Shown: piece by piece, positions 1 to 6,335 of the stretch
Layout of the letters: every line of letters starts with the position of its first letter
Numbering within the stretch: the stretch's first letter is position 1
NCBI GenBank assembly: GCA_030527565.1
Contig: JAUNAO010000001.1
Coordinates: 20,103-35,867 of the forward strand
Length of the DNA stretch: 15,765 nt
From: Candidatus Saccharimonadota bacterium
Lineage (GTDB): Bacteria > Patescibacteriota > Saccharimonadia > Saccharimonadales > Saccharimonadaceae
Direction of reading: 5' to 3'
Position numbers and translations under genes: made by a program
The notes under the pieces: model-generated
The model's database searches: none
What the model saw: the letters and a program-made list of their open reading frames with translations, nothing else
Told to the model about the DNA's origin: nothing

Positions 1-1
1 T

Positions 2-271
2 GTTGTTAAGATGCCGGATGCGAAGTTAGGTTGGTCGGCTTGTGCGTTCGTCGTTCCGAAAGAAGGGGTGGGACGGAATAATGAAACGCGGCGGCAGATT
101 GTCACGGACGCAACGAAGACATTTTATATCGGAAAGAGGCGGATTGCGCTGAAGAGTTATGAATTGCCGCGGAAGGTTGTGTTCTTAGATGAGTTACCAA
201 TGACGAAAGCGAATAAAACTGATTTTCGTAAATTGGAGCGGATGGCGAAAGAGCTGGCGGGACAAAAATAG
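2..271 (+). CDS. AMP-binding enzyme (acyl-CoA synthetase-like), C-terminal fragment
   Basis: This is the 3' end of a gene that starts before the window; about 90 codons are visible, open from base 2. The residues resemble the mobile C-terminal domain of adenylate-forming enzymes (acyl-CoA synthetase / AMP-ligase superfamily). A VVKMPDAKLGW stretch matches the usual 'VVGVPDxxLGE' strand, AFVVPKEG follows, and near the end FLDELPMTKANKTDFRKL matches the A10 motif (LPxTxxGK), whose Lys closes over the active site. Here the Gly before the Lys is Asn, while the Lys is kept. Such enzymes activate a carboxylate with ATP; the substrate cannot be told from this fragment. The gene ends with TAG. A near copy of its last codons lies about 1 kb downstream at 1256-1279, behind the ORF6N gene. 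Confidence 0.75.
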   Translation, partial: VVKMPDAKLGWSACAFVVPKEGVGRNNETRRQIVTDATKTFYIGKRRIALKSYELPRKVVFLDELPMTKANKTDFRKLERMAKELAGQK

Positions 272-321
272 ATTTTCGGTTGTGGTTTGATTTTGAGGTA
301 GGGGTTGTAGTTTTTGTGGGG

Positions 322-349
322 TTGTGCTAATAATTCTCCATAATAAAAT
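322..349 (+). promoter_or_regulatory. Putative promoter of ORF6N gene 1
   Basis: A TTGTGC -35-like hexamer (322-327) and a TAAAAT -10 hexamer (344-349) are separated by 16 bp. The predicted start near 356 would give a very short leader before the ATG at 365. The -10 lies at the centre of the inverted repeat at 328-365, so a protein bound to the repeat would cover the promoter. The hexamers are only moderate matches. Confidence 0.4.
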
Positions 350-365
350 TATCGGAGAATTATTA
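328..365. repeat. Long inverted repeat covering the SD and start of ORF6N gene 1
   Basis: Perfect 12-bp arms, TAATAATTCTCC (328-339) and its complement (354-365), enclose a further 5-bp pairing, ATAAT (340-344) with ATTAT (348-352). This leaves an AAA loop and one bulged C (353). The right arm contains the GGAGA Shine-Dalgarno (354-358) and the A of the ATG. In RNA entering from upstream it would hide the ribosome site; as DNA it is a plausible operator around the -10. Confidence 0.85.
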
Positions 366-1252
366 TGATGGAATTGAAAAAAAATGATACACAAAAGATG
401 ATTTATGAAATTCGAGGAAAGCAGGTGATGCTGGACTCGGATTTAGCGAGGTTGTATGAATGTAAGAACGGGACGAAAGACATCAATAAAGCAGTAAATA
501 GAAATATAGGAAGATTTCCGGGGGACTTCTATTTTCAGTTAAGCGCGGAGGAATATGCCTATCTTTTAAGGTTCCATTCTGGAACCTTAAAGACGGGGAG
601 AGGGAGACATCGTAAATATTTGCCGTATGTTTTTACGGAACAAGGTGTTTCTATGTTGGCGAGCGTTCTAAAATCTGAAGTATCCGAAAAAGTTAGCGTT
701 GAAATAATGAGAGCTTTTGTTGCGATGCGTAAGTATATTGGCGGGAATTTATTAGAGCAAAAATATATTAATAATCAGGTAATGAAAAATACGGAGGATA
801 TAAAATTATTGCAAGATTCTTTTGCGAAGTTTGAAGAGAAGAAAAAGACGAATGAGATTTATTTTAACGGACAGATTTATGATGCGTACTCGAAGATTTG
901 TGAGATATTTTCGGAGGCAAAGAAAAAGTTAATCGTAGTTGATAATTATGCGGATCGGTTTTTGTTAGATATGATCAAGAATTTAAATGTTGATGCATTT
1001 ATTGTTACGAAAAAAGATAATTTATTGTCCCGGCAGGACATTTATAAATATAATAAGCAATATAACAATCTAAAAGTTGTCTATAACGACACTTTTCATG
1101 ATCGATATTTTATCTTAGATGATAATAAAGTTTATCATTGTGGAGCAAGTGTAAATCGAATTGGATATAAGACATTTTCGATAACGTTAGTTGAGGATAA
1201 AATTATAAAACAAGCATTGATTTTAAGGGTTAAGGAAATTATCGGGGAATAA
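365..1252 (+). CDS. ORF6N-domain protein with C-terminal PLD-like domain (copy 1)
   Basis: A 295-residue protein. Residues 13-105 match the ORF6N domain found in phage and mobile-element proteins: IRGKQVMLDSDLARLY, then NRNIGRFPGDFYFQL, then PYVFTEQGVSMLASVL. Residues 145-165 look like a charged helical linker. Residues 165-275 resemble a phospholipase D-like half domain with a single H-x-R-x4-D motif (H245, R247, D252), in which the usual Lys is Arg, followed by GASVNRIG. A DNA-binding or nuclease role is inferred from the fold; the HxR variant leaves catalysis uncertain. The ATG at 365 lies 6 nt after GGAGA; ATG 368 is also possible. A paralogue lies at 5469-6335. The C-terminal halves agree except for about 21 of 127 residues by hand alignment, while the N-terminal halves are much more diverged. 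The gene sits between duplicated ends of the neighbouring enzyme gene, which suggests insertion. Confidence 0.85.
   Translation: MMELKKNDTQKMIYEIRGKQVMLDSDLARLYECKNGTKDINKAVNRNIGRFPGDFYFQLSAEEYAYLLRFHSGTLKTGRGRHRKYLPYVFTEQGVSMLASVLKSEVSEKVSVEIMRAFVAMRKYIGGNLLEQKYINNQVMKNTEDIKLLQDSFAKFEEKKKTNEIYFNGQIYDAYSKICEIFSEAKKKLIVVDNYADRFLLDMIKNLNVDAFIVTKKDNLLSRQDIYKYNKQYNNLKVVYNDTFHDRYFILDDNKVYHCGASVNRIGYKTFSITLVEDKIIKQALILRVKEIIGE
565..591. repeat. Intragenic palindrome in ORF6N gene 1
   Basis: Arms TTTAAGGTTCC (565-575) and GGAACCTTAAA (581-591) pair perfectly across the 5-nt loop ATTCT. It lies in the codons for LRFHSGTLK. Its centre (578) is the first base of the Ser codon, the position homologous to the centre of the palindrome in the second ORF6N gene. 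Confidence 0.9.
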
Positions 1253-1255
1253 AAA

Positions 1256-1279
1256 ATGGCGAAAGAGTTAGCGAGCTAG
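1256..1279 (+). pseudogene. Degenerate copy of the 3' end of the upstream AMP-binding gene
   Basis: ATGGCGAAAGAG at 1256-1267 is identical to 242-253, the last codons of the AMP-binding enzyme, and the reading continues in frame to a TAG. The two read MAKELAGQK-stop and MAKELAS-stop; the Leu codon differs synonymously (CTG and TTA). This suggests a remnant left when the ORF6N segment was inserted, or a duplication made during insertion. The match is short, so chance cannot be excluded. Confidence 0.45.
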
Positions 1280-1304
1280 AAAAATCCCCGCCGGAGAGGC
1301 GGGG
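1280..1304 (-). terminator. Rho-independent terminator of the small secreted protein gene
   Basis: The 7-bp GC-rich stem CCCCGCC / GGCGGGG (1286-1292 and 1298-1304) has a 5-nt loop. Read on the minus strand it is followed by ATTTTT, about 20 bases after the stop of the gene at 1323. On the plus strand no T-run follows, so the orientation is minus. Confidence 0.8.
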
Positions 1305-1322
1305 AGCTAGGGCTAGGGGAAA

Positions 1323-1733
1323 TTAGTGATAGACTACGTCACAAAAGCCAACTTTTGAAAAGACAAGATCATCGACTATATTGGTGGCGGCAATGCGAAC
1401 TTCTACATAATACACATCGCTACCACAACTAAATGTTCTGGATCCACTACAGCCAATTGCGCCGTATTCTTCCCACACCACATTGCCATTAATGTCTCTC
1501 ATGCGGACATCGTTGTGATGAACCGAATATTTATTGTAGCATATTATGGTGACGCTGCGGTTTGTGGCTGCGCTACCAGAAGCGACTACCGTGTATGTCC
1601 CGCTTAATTCGAACACGGTCGCGGCGGGACTTACTTCGTCATTTGTTTCCGCAGCAAAAGCCGAAATGCTACCCATCGATAAGATGAGAGCTAAGACGAT
1701 AAATAAGGAACAAATTTTCTTTAAGTTTTTCAT
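1323..1733 (-). CDS. Small secreted protein, unrecognised
   Basis: A 136-residue protein starting MKNLKKICSLFIVLALILS with a classic signal peptide (Lys-rich n-region, hydrophobic core, cleavage probably after AFA near residue 27). The mature part is about 110 residues, rich in beta-type segments, with several Cys (in IICYNKY, AIGCSGS, TFSCGS and GFCDV) that could form disulfides. No known family is recognised. The style resembles small exported proteins of Firmicutes. An AGGAGG (1747-1752 on the complement) sits only 1 nt before the upstream in-frame ATG at 1745 and 13 nt before the ATG at 1733. The inner start is chosen because the outer spacing is too tight, but neither is ideal. The plus strand over this gene is C-rich rather than G-rich, unlike the minus-strand tsaE/tsaB, which hints at recent acquisition. 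Its own promoter and terminator make it a self-contained unit. Confidence 0.7.
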   Translation of the reverse strand: MKNLKKICSLFIVLALILSMGSISAFAAETNDEVSPAATVFELSGTYTVVASGSAATNRSVTIICYNKYSVHHNDVRMRDINGNVVWEEYGAIGCSGSRTFSCGSDVYYVEVRIAATNIVDDLVFSKVGFCDVVYH

Positions 1734-1786
1734 GATAAGGTGCATACCTCCTAATTTTTATTTTTTAGAAAAGCCCTAGCCAAATT

Positions 1787-1819
1787 ATTATAGCAAAAAA
1801 ATATAGAAAATGCTATATT
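1787..1819. promoter_or_regulatory. Divergent pair of extended -10 promoters
   Basis: On the minus strand TGCTATAAT (complement of 1787-1795) is an extended -10 for the secreted protein gene. On the plus strand TGCTATATT (1811-1819) is an extended -10 for the membrane protein gene. The two form an inverted repeat with 7-bp arms (TATAGCA 1789-1795, TGCTATA 1811-1817). No convincing -35 is seen, as is usual with extended -10 elements. Confidence 0.6.
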
Positions 1820-1847
1820 GGAAATAGAAATAATCATAAGGAGAATT

Positions 1848-2168
1848 ATGAAAGTAGATAAAAAGGCTAAATGCGGGTGTAGTATTCGGAGAGTGATTTG
1901 CGGGGTACTCGCGGCGCTGGCGCTTCTGAATGGGATTGCGGCAATTATGCAAATTAACGTGTATGATTTTGGCGCAACGATTGCTTCTTGTAAGGGGGCA
2001 GGGCAGGACGATAGTGTGCAGGATGATGGGGCGGTGAGGATTTTATGCGAGCGGATAATGGCGGAAGGCGCAATGAATTACGATCAAGGATTGCAGGTTG
2101 AGGCGTTAGTTTCGTTTGTGGCGTTTGTTTTCTTGATGTTATATATGACTGATAGGAAAAAGAACTAA
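1848..2168 (+). CDS. Small two-helix membrane protein, unrecognised
   Basis: A 106-residue protein from ATG 1848, chosen because AAGGAG (1838-1843) precedes it by 4 nt; the in-frame frame is open further up, but that stretch overlaps the promoter. A Lys-rich, Cys-containing start (KKAKCGCSIRR) is followed by a hydrophobic segment at about residues 17-37 (VICGVLAALALLNGIAAIMQ). A roughly 45-residue polar stretch, probably outside the membrane and containing two Cys, comes next. A second hydrophobic segment (ALVSFVAFVFLMLYM, about 83-100) ends in TDRKKN, so both ends are probably cytoplasmic. No family is recognised. It lies just upstream of the CIRCE operator with no clear terminator between, so some read-through into clpC is possible. 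Confidence 0.6.
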   Translation: MKVDKKAKCGCSIRRVICGVLAALALLNGIAAIMQINVYDFGATIASCKGAGQDDSVQDDGAVRILCERIMAEGAMNYDQGLQVEALVSFVAFVFLMLYMTDRKKN

Positions 2169-2187
2169 AAGGCGGAAAATTGGGGAA

Positions 2188-2214
2188 TTAGCACTCTTGC
2201 ACAAAGAGTGCTAA
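2188..2214. promoter_or_regulatory. CIRCE operator (HrcA binding site)
   Basis: TTAGCACTC (2188-2196), a 9-nt spacer, and GAGTGCTAA (2206-2214) form a perfect copy of the CIRCE consensus bound by the heat-shock repressor HrcA. It overlaps the clpC promoter: the -35 hexamer lies inside the spacer. HrcA should therefore block RNA polymerase and release it on heat or protein-folding stress. Confidence 0.95.
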
Positions 2215-2225
2215 TTGTGTATAAT
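2197..2225 (+). promoter_or_regulatory. clpC promoter, leaderless
   Basis: TTGCAC (2197-2202) and TATAAT (2220-2225) are separated by exactly 17 bp. The -35 is the spacer of the CIRCE operator. The -10 ends 6 nt before the ATG at 2232, so transcription should begin at or next to the start codon. Confidence 0.85.
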
Positions 2226-2231
2226 GGGGAT

Positions 2232-4727
2232 ATGCAAGAAGAATTTAGTGAAATTATGAACCGGTTGTCTGAGAATGCGCGGTTTGCGCTGCAGCGAGCG
2301 GACTTTTATAGTAAAAGATATAATAATGGTTATATGGGGACCGAGCATCTGCTGCTCGGGATTATGGCGATTGATACTTCGGAAGGCGCGAGGCTGATCC
2401 GGAACGAAGGCGTTTCGCTTGAGGAAGTTGAAAAAGCGTTAAATAAAGTTGCGGTTGAGGTGCCTGGATCGGATATGGCGATGATGTCGCTCTCGGAGGC
2501 GGTGATTTTGACGCTCAGAATGGCGCAGAATTTTGTGCAGGAACAAGGTTTATCGGTTATCGGGACAGAGCATGTTTTGTTTGCGCTACTTAATCAGCCG
2601 AATTCGCGGGCGTCTTTGATTTTGAAAGGGCTGAAAGTTGATACGCGAAAAATGGCGGGGGAAGTTGAAAAGTTAGTTGACGAGCAGACGAAAGAGGAGA
2701 GGCTCAAAGCGGAGAAAGCGAAGTATATTAAATCATCAGGACTTCGATTCTTAACGAAGTTTGGGAAGGATTTGACGGAAGAAGCAAGGGCTGGGAAGCT
2801 CGATACGGTGATTGGGCGGGAAAATGAGATTGAGCGAGTTGTGACGGTTCTGTCGCGGCGGACGAAATCGAACCCAGTTTTAATTGGTGAGGCCGGAGTT
2901 GGGAAAACGGCGATTGTTGAAGGGCTTGCGATGCGGATTGTGAATTCGGAAGTGCCGGGTAATTTAGTTGGGAAACATATCTATCAAGTTGATTTGTCGT
3001 CGGTCGTCGCGGGAACAAAATTCCGCGGGGAATTTGAGGAGCGAATTAAAGGAATTATTGACGAGGCGACGGGAAATGATTCGGTATTATTATTTATCGA
3101 TGAGTTGCATCTTTTGTGCGGGGCGGGCTCGTCAGAAGGTTCGATGGACGCGGCAAATATTTTGAAGCCAGCGCTTGCGAGGAATTCGATTAATTTGATT
3201 GGCGCGACAACGCTGGACGAATATCGGAAGACGATCGAAAAAGATAAGGCGCTCTCGCGGCGATTCCAGACAGTGATGGTCGAGGAGCCGAGCGCGGCGG
3301 TGACGTTGAAAATTTTGAAGGGGATTAAGTCGCACTATGAGAATCATCATGGGGTTGTGATTCCGGATGAAGTTTTAGAGACGGCGGTGACGATGTCGCA
3401 AAGATATATCAATGATCGGTTTATGCCGGATAAGGTGATTGATATTATTGATGAGGCGTCGGCGATTGCACGAGTTGCGGCGGATAAAAAAGGTGGCGGA
3501 AAATATAAAAAGTTGAAGGTTTCGAAGACGGCGCTTGAGGATAAAATTACGGAAGCGGCAGAAGCGGAAGACTATGAAAAGGCGGCGAATTTGAAGACGG
3601 AACTTTTGAAGATTGAAGCGGAGATTGAGAAGCTTGAAAAGGCGGGGGTTGCAAAAGAGGCGGAAGCGCCGAAACTAACGGAGGCGGATCTTGCTACGGC
3701 GGTTTCGTTAAAAACAGGAATTCCGGTTTCGAAAGTGCATGGATCGGAAATGAAAATGTTGCTTTCGCTTGAAGATGAGTTGAAGAAATCGGTGATTGGA
3801 CAGGAAGAGGCGATTTCGGCGGTTTCGAAAGCAATTCGGCGGGGGCGTTCGGGGATTACGGACGCAAGAAGGCCGATTGGATCATTCTTATTTATGGGTC
3901 CGACGGGCGTTGGGAAGACGGAACTGGCGCGAGTGATTGCGCGGGAAGTTTTCGGCGGCGAAAACGCACTTATTAAAATTGATATGTCAGAGTTTGGCGA
4001 GAAACATAATGTTTCAAGGCTAGTCGGGGCGCCGGCGGGATATATTGGATATGATGATGGCGGGAAATTGACGGAGGCAGTGAGGCGGAAACCGTATTCG
4101 GTGATTTTGTTTGATGAAATTGAAAAGGCACATCCGGATGTATTTAATTTGCTGTTGCAGATTTTAGAAGATGGAATTTTGACGGATGGGCAAGGCAGTA
4201 AAATTAAGTTTAATAATACGATTGTAATTTTAACTTCGAACCTTGGGTCGGCGGATATGTATCGCGAATCGGAACTTGGTTTTTCGGCGAAGACGGCGAA
4301 GGAAAAGCGTGAACTTGCGGCGGAATATGAGGAAAATAAGGCGTCGGCGATGAAGGCTTTGAAGAAGGTAATGCGACCGGAGTTAATTAACCGACTTGAT
4401 AACATTTTAGTTTTCCATGCGTTAGAGCGACGAGATGTTGAAAAGATTTTTGACAATTTGATTTCGGATTTGAAAAAGCGGCTTGCGACGAAGGGAATTG
4501 GTTTGAAGATTTCGGCGGAAGCGAAAGATTATTTGATCGAAGCTGGGTTTGATCCAAAGAATGGAGCGAGACCTTTGCGCCGGAAGATTGAAGAGGAAGT
4601 TGAGTCGTTAATTTCGGAGGCATTGATTGCGGGCGAATTTGTTAAAGGTGATATTCCGGAACTTGTGCTTGAAAATGGGAAATTGAAATTAGTAAAAAAG
4701 GTAGCCAAAAAGAGGGCTAAATCTTAA
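2232..4727 (+). CDS. clpC: ClpC-type AAA+ unfoldase, ATPase subunit of the Clp protease
   Basis: An 831-residue protein, the normal length for ClpC. Residues 1-145 form the Clp N-domain with its two repeats (GTEHLL at 36, GTEHVL at 111). The first AAA+ module has Walker A GEAGVGKT (219-226) and Walker B VLLFIDE (285-291). A UVR-like coiled insert ([21 protein letters not shown], about 434-453) marks ClpC rather than ClpA. The second AAA+ module has Walker A GPTGVGKT (556-563), pore loop GYIGY (603-607) and Walker B VILFDE (624-629). LGF (682-684) is the loop that docks on ClpP. It unfolds proteins with ATP and feeds them to ClpP in the cytoplasm. ATG 2232 is chosen over the in-frame GTG at 2208 because the GTG lies inside the CIRCE operator and upstream of the -10. 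clpP follows after 44 nt. Confidence 0.96.
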   Translation: MQEEFSEIMNRLSENARFALQRADFYSKRYNNGYMGTEHLLLGIMAIDTSEGARLIRNEGVSLEEVEKALNKVAVEVPGSDMAMMSLSEAVILTLRMAQNFVQEQGLSVIGTEHVLFALLNQPNSRASLILKGLKVDTRKMAGEVEKLVDEQTKEERLKAEKAKYIKSSGLRFLTKFGKDLTEEARAGKLDTVIGRENEIERVVTVLSRRTKSNPVLIGEAGVGKTAIVEGLAMRIVNSEVPGNLVGKHIYQVDLSSVVAGTKFRGEFEERIKGIIDEATGNDSVLLFIDELHLLCGAGSSEGSMDAANILKPALARNSINLIGATTLDEYRKTIEKDKALSRRFQTVMVEEPSAAVTLKILKGIKSHYENHHGVVIPDEVLETAVTMSQRYINDRFMPDKVIDIIDEASAIARVAADKKGGGKYKKLKVSKTALEDKITEAAEAEDYEKAANLKTELLKIEAEIEKLEKAGVAKEAEAPKLTEADLATAVSLKTGIPVSKVHGSEMKMLLSLEDELKKSVIGQEEAISAVSKAIRRGRSGITDARRPIGSFLFMGPTGVGKTELARVIAREVFGGENALIKIDMSEFGEKHNVSRLVGAPAGYIGYDDGGKLTEAVRRKPYSVILFDEIEKAHPDVFNLLLQILEDGILTDGQGSKIKFNNTIVILTSNLGSADMYRESELGFSAKTAKEKRELAAEYEENKASAMKALKKVMRPELINRLDNILVFHALERRDVEKIFDNLISDLKKRLATKGIGLKISAEAKDYLIEAGFDPKNGARPLRRKIEEEVESLISEALIAGEFVKGDIPELVLENGKLKLVKKVAKKRAKS

Positions 4728-4771
4728 TTATAGCATAAGCTTAATAAAAAGTCAATAGGAAAGGAGAAAAA

Positions 4772-5353
4772 ATGAAAAATTATTTAGTGCCAACGGTTGT
4801 TGAAGAAACAAATAAAGGCGAGCGAGCGTATGATATTTATTCGCGGCTTCTTAATGATCGGATTATTTTCCTCGGTGAAGACGTAAATGCGCATACGGCG
4901 AATTTGGTAGTGGCGCAGCTGTTGTATTTAGCGCACGAAGATCCGAAAAAACCGATTAAACTTTATATTAACTCGCCGGGCGGGTCGGTGTATGATGGCC
5001 TCGCGATTATCGATACGATGAATTATATTGAGCCGGAAGTTGAGACGATTGGGATTGGATTGCAGGCGTCGATGGGGGCGATGTTGCTATCGTGCGGGGC
5101 GAAGGGGAAGAGATTCTGTTTGCCGAACGCGCGGGTGATGATTCATCAGCCGTCTTCTGGAACAGAAGGAAAAATTACAGACCAGGAAATTATGCTTAAG
5201 GAAGGAATTTTCTTAAAGAAGCGGCTTGCGGAGATTTTTGCGAAGAATACGGGGAAGGATTTGAAGCAAGTTGAAAGGGACATGGACCGCGATAACTGGA
5301 TGAGCGCGGAAGAGGCGAAAGAGTACGGGATTATTGATGAGATAATTAAGTAA
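4772..5353 (+). CDS. clpP: ClpP, serine protease subunit of the Clp protease
   Basis: A 193-residue protein, full length for ClpP. The catalytic Ser is S100 in [10 protein letters not shown], the His is H125 in MIHQP, and the Asp is most likely D174 in [11 protein letters not shown]. The oxyanion strand [12 protein letters not shown] (65-76) is intact. ClpP forms a double heptameric ring and degrades substrates delivered by ClpC. An AAGGAG site (4761-4766) lies 5 nt before the ATG. The gene probably shares the CIRCE-controlled transcript of clpC, as no strong promoter is seen in the 44-nt gap, and the pair ends at a shared terminator. Confidence 0.97.
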   Translation: MKNYLVPTVVEETNKGERAYDIYSRLLNDRIIFLGEDVNAHTANLVVAQLLYLAHEDPKKPIKLYINSPGGSVYDGLAIIDTMNYIEPEVETIGIGLQASMGAMLLSCGAKGKRFCLPNARVMIHQPSSGTEGKITDQEIMLKEGIFLKKRLAEIFAKNTGKDLKQVERDMDRDNWMSAEEAKEYGIIDEIIK

Positions 5354-5364
5354 GTGTTAGCATG

Positions 5365-5391
5365 AAAAACCGCTCATTGGAGCGGTTTTTT
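5365..5391 (+). terminator. Terminator after clpC-clpP
   Basis: ACCGCTC / GAGCGGT forms a 7-bp stem with a 4-nt loop ATTG, flanked by an A-run before and a run of T after (AAAAACCGCTC at 5365-5375, GAGCGGTTTTTT at 5380-5391). It lies 12 nt after the clpP stop. Confidence 0.92.
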
Positions 5392-5413
5392 GGTTGGAGC
5401 TAAAAGGTGGGGG

Positions 5414-5443
5414 TTGATATTTTTGATGGAATATGACTATAAT
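5414..5443 (+). promoter_or_regulatory. Promoter of ORF6N gene 2
   Basis: TTGATA (5414-5419) and a consensus TATAAT (5438-5443) are separated by 18 bp. The predicted start is near 5450, about 19 nt before the ATG. Unlike gene 1, no inverted repeat covers the SD. Confidence 0.7.
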
Positions 5444-5468
5444 TTAGGGATTTAAAAATAGGAGAGAA

Positions 5469-6335
5469 ATGGAACTAGAAAAAATAGATTCCCGCCTAGA
5501 ACAAATGATTTATGAAATCCGCGGAAAGCAGGTAATGCTGGATTCGGATTTGGCGAAGTTGTATGAAGTCGAAACGAAACGAATCAACGAAGCGGTAAAA
5601 AATAATCCGGATAAGTTTCCGGAAAGGTTTTCATGGACACTCGAAGAAAGAGATATTGAGTATTTGCGGTCGAAATTTTCGACCGCAAACAGAATAATTA
5701 ATCCAAAAAGTAGAGTGAACCCGCGGGTTTTTACCGAACAAGGCGTCGCGATGCTTGCAACAATTCTAAAATCGAAAGTTGCGACAAGAGTTAGCATTCA
5801 AATCATGGACGCGTTTGTTGCGATGCGAAAATATATCGGTGATGATCTGCTCGAACGACGACATTTTAATAAAATGGTTTTGAAACATGATGACGAGATT
5901 AGGCTTTTGCAAGATTCTTTCGCGAAGTTTGAAGAAAAGCGGAAAACCAACGAAATTTATTTTAATGGGCAGATTTATGATGCGTATTCGAAAATTTGCG
6001 AGATTTTTGGCGAGGCGAAAAAGGAACTGATAATTATTGATAATTATGCGGATCGATTTTTATTAGATATCGTAAAGAATCTTGGCGCGAAAGTTGTAAT
6101 TGTTACGAAAAAGGATAGTTTGCTTTCGCGACAAGATATTTTTAAATATAATAGGCAATACAATAATTTGCGAGTTGTTTTTAATGATACCTTTCACGAC
6201 CGATATTTTATTATAGATAGGGTGAAAGTTTACCATTGTGGGGCGAGCGTGAACAGGATTGGGACGAAAACTTTTTCGATTACGGAAATTAGTGATGAGT
6301 TTATGGTGCGGAAATTGCTGGAGAGGGCAGGTTAG
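5469..6335 (+). CDS. ORF6N-domain protein with C-terminal PLD-like domain (copy 2)
   Basis: A 288-residue paralogue of the protein at 365-1252, with the same architecture. The ORF6N domain spans about residues 12-103 (IRGKQVMLDSDLAKLYE, then PDKFPERFSWTL, then PRVFTEQGVAMLATIL). A charged linker and a PLD-like half domain follow, with H243, R245 and D250 in FHDRYFIID and then GASVNRIG. The C-terminal halves of the two copies are nearly the same and the N-terminal halves are not, so target recognition may differ while the effector part is kept. The start follows AGGAG (5460-5464) by only 4 nt, somewhat tight. It lies alone between the clpP terminator and the convergent surface-protein gene, whose stop overlaps its own by 4 nt (TTAG read both ways). 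Confidence 0.85.
   Translation: MELEKIDSRLEQMIYEIRGKQVMLDSDLAKLYEVETKRINEAVKNNPDKFPERFSWTLEERDIEYLRSKFSTANRIINPKSRVNPRVFTEQGVAMLATILKSKVATRVSIQIMDAFVAMRKYIGDDLLERRHFNKMVLKHDDEIRLLQDSFAKFEEKRKTNEIYFNGQIYDAYSKICEIFGEAKKELIIIDNYADRFLLDIVKNLGAKVVIVTKKDSLLSRQDIFKYNRQYNNLRVVFNDTFHDRYFIIDRVKVYHCGASVNRIGTKTFSITEISDEFMVRKLLERAG
5664..5688. repeat. Intragenic palindrome in ORF6N gene 2
   Basis: TTGCGGTCGAAA (5664-5675) and TTTCGACCGCAA (5677-5688) are perfect 12-bp arms around a single T (5676). It encodes LRSKFSTA. The centre is the first base of the Phe codon, the homologous position to the centre of the palindrome in gene 1, although the arm sequences differ. Confidence 0.95.

Noticed and set aside
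2208..2231. GTG at 2208 as clpC start
   Set aside because: It lies in the right arm of the CIRCE operator and upstream of the -10, so it would not be in the transcript. The N-domain starts normally at ATG 2232.
3572..4456. Long minus-strand open frame of 294 codons inside clpC
   Set aside because: It is antisense to the second AAA+ module of clpC, whose motifs are complete, and the Ser/Phe-rich translation is what reverse reading of a G-rich coding strand gives.
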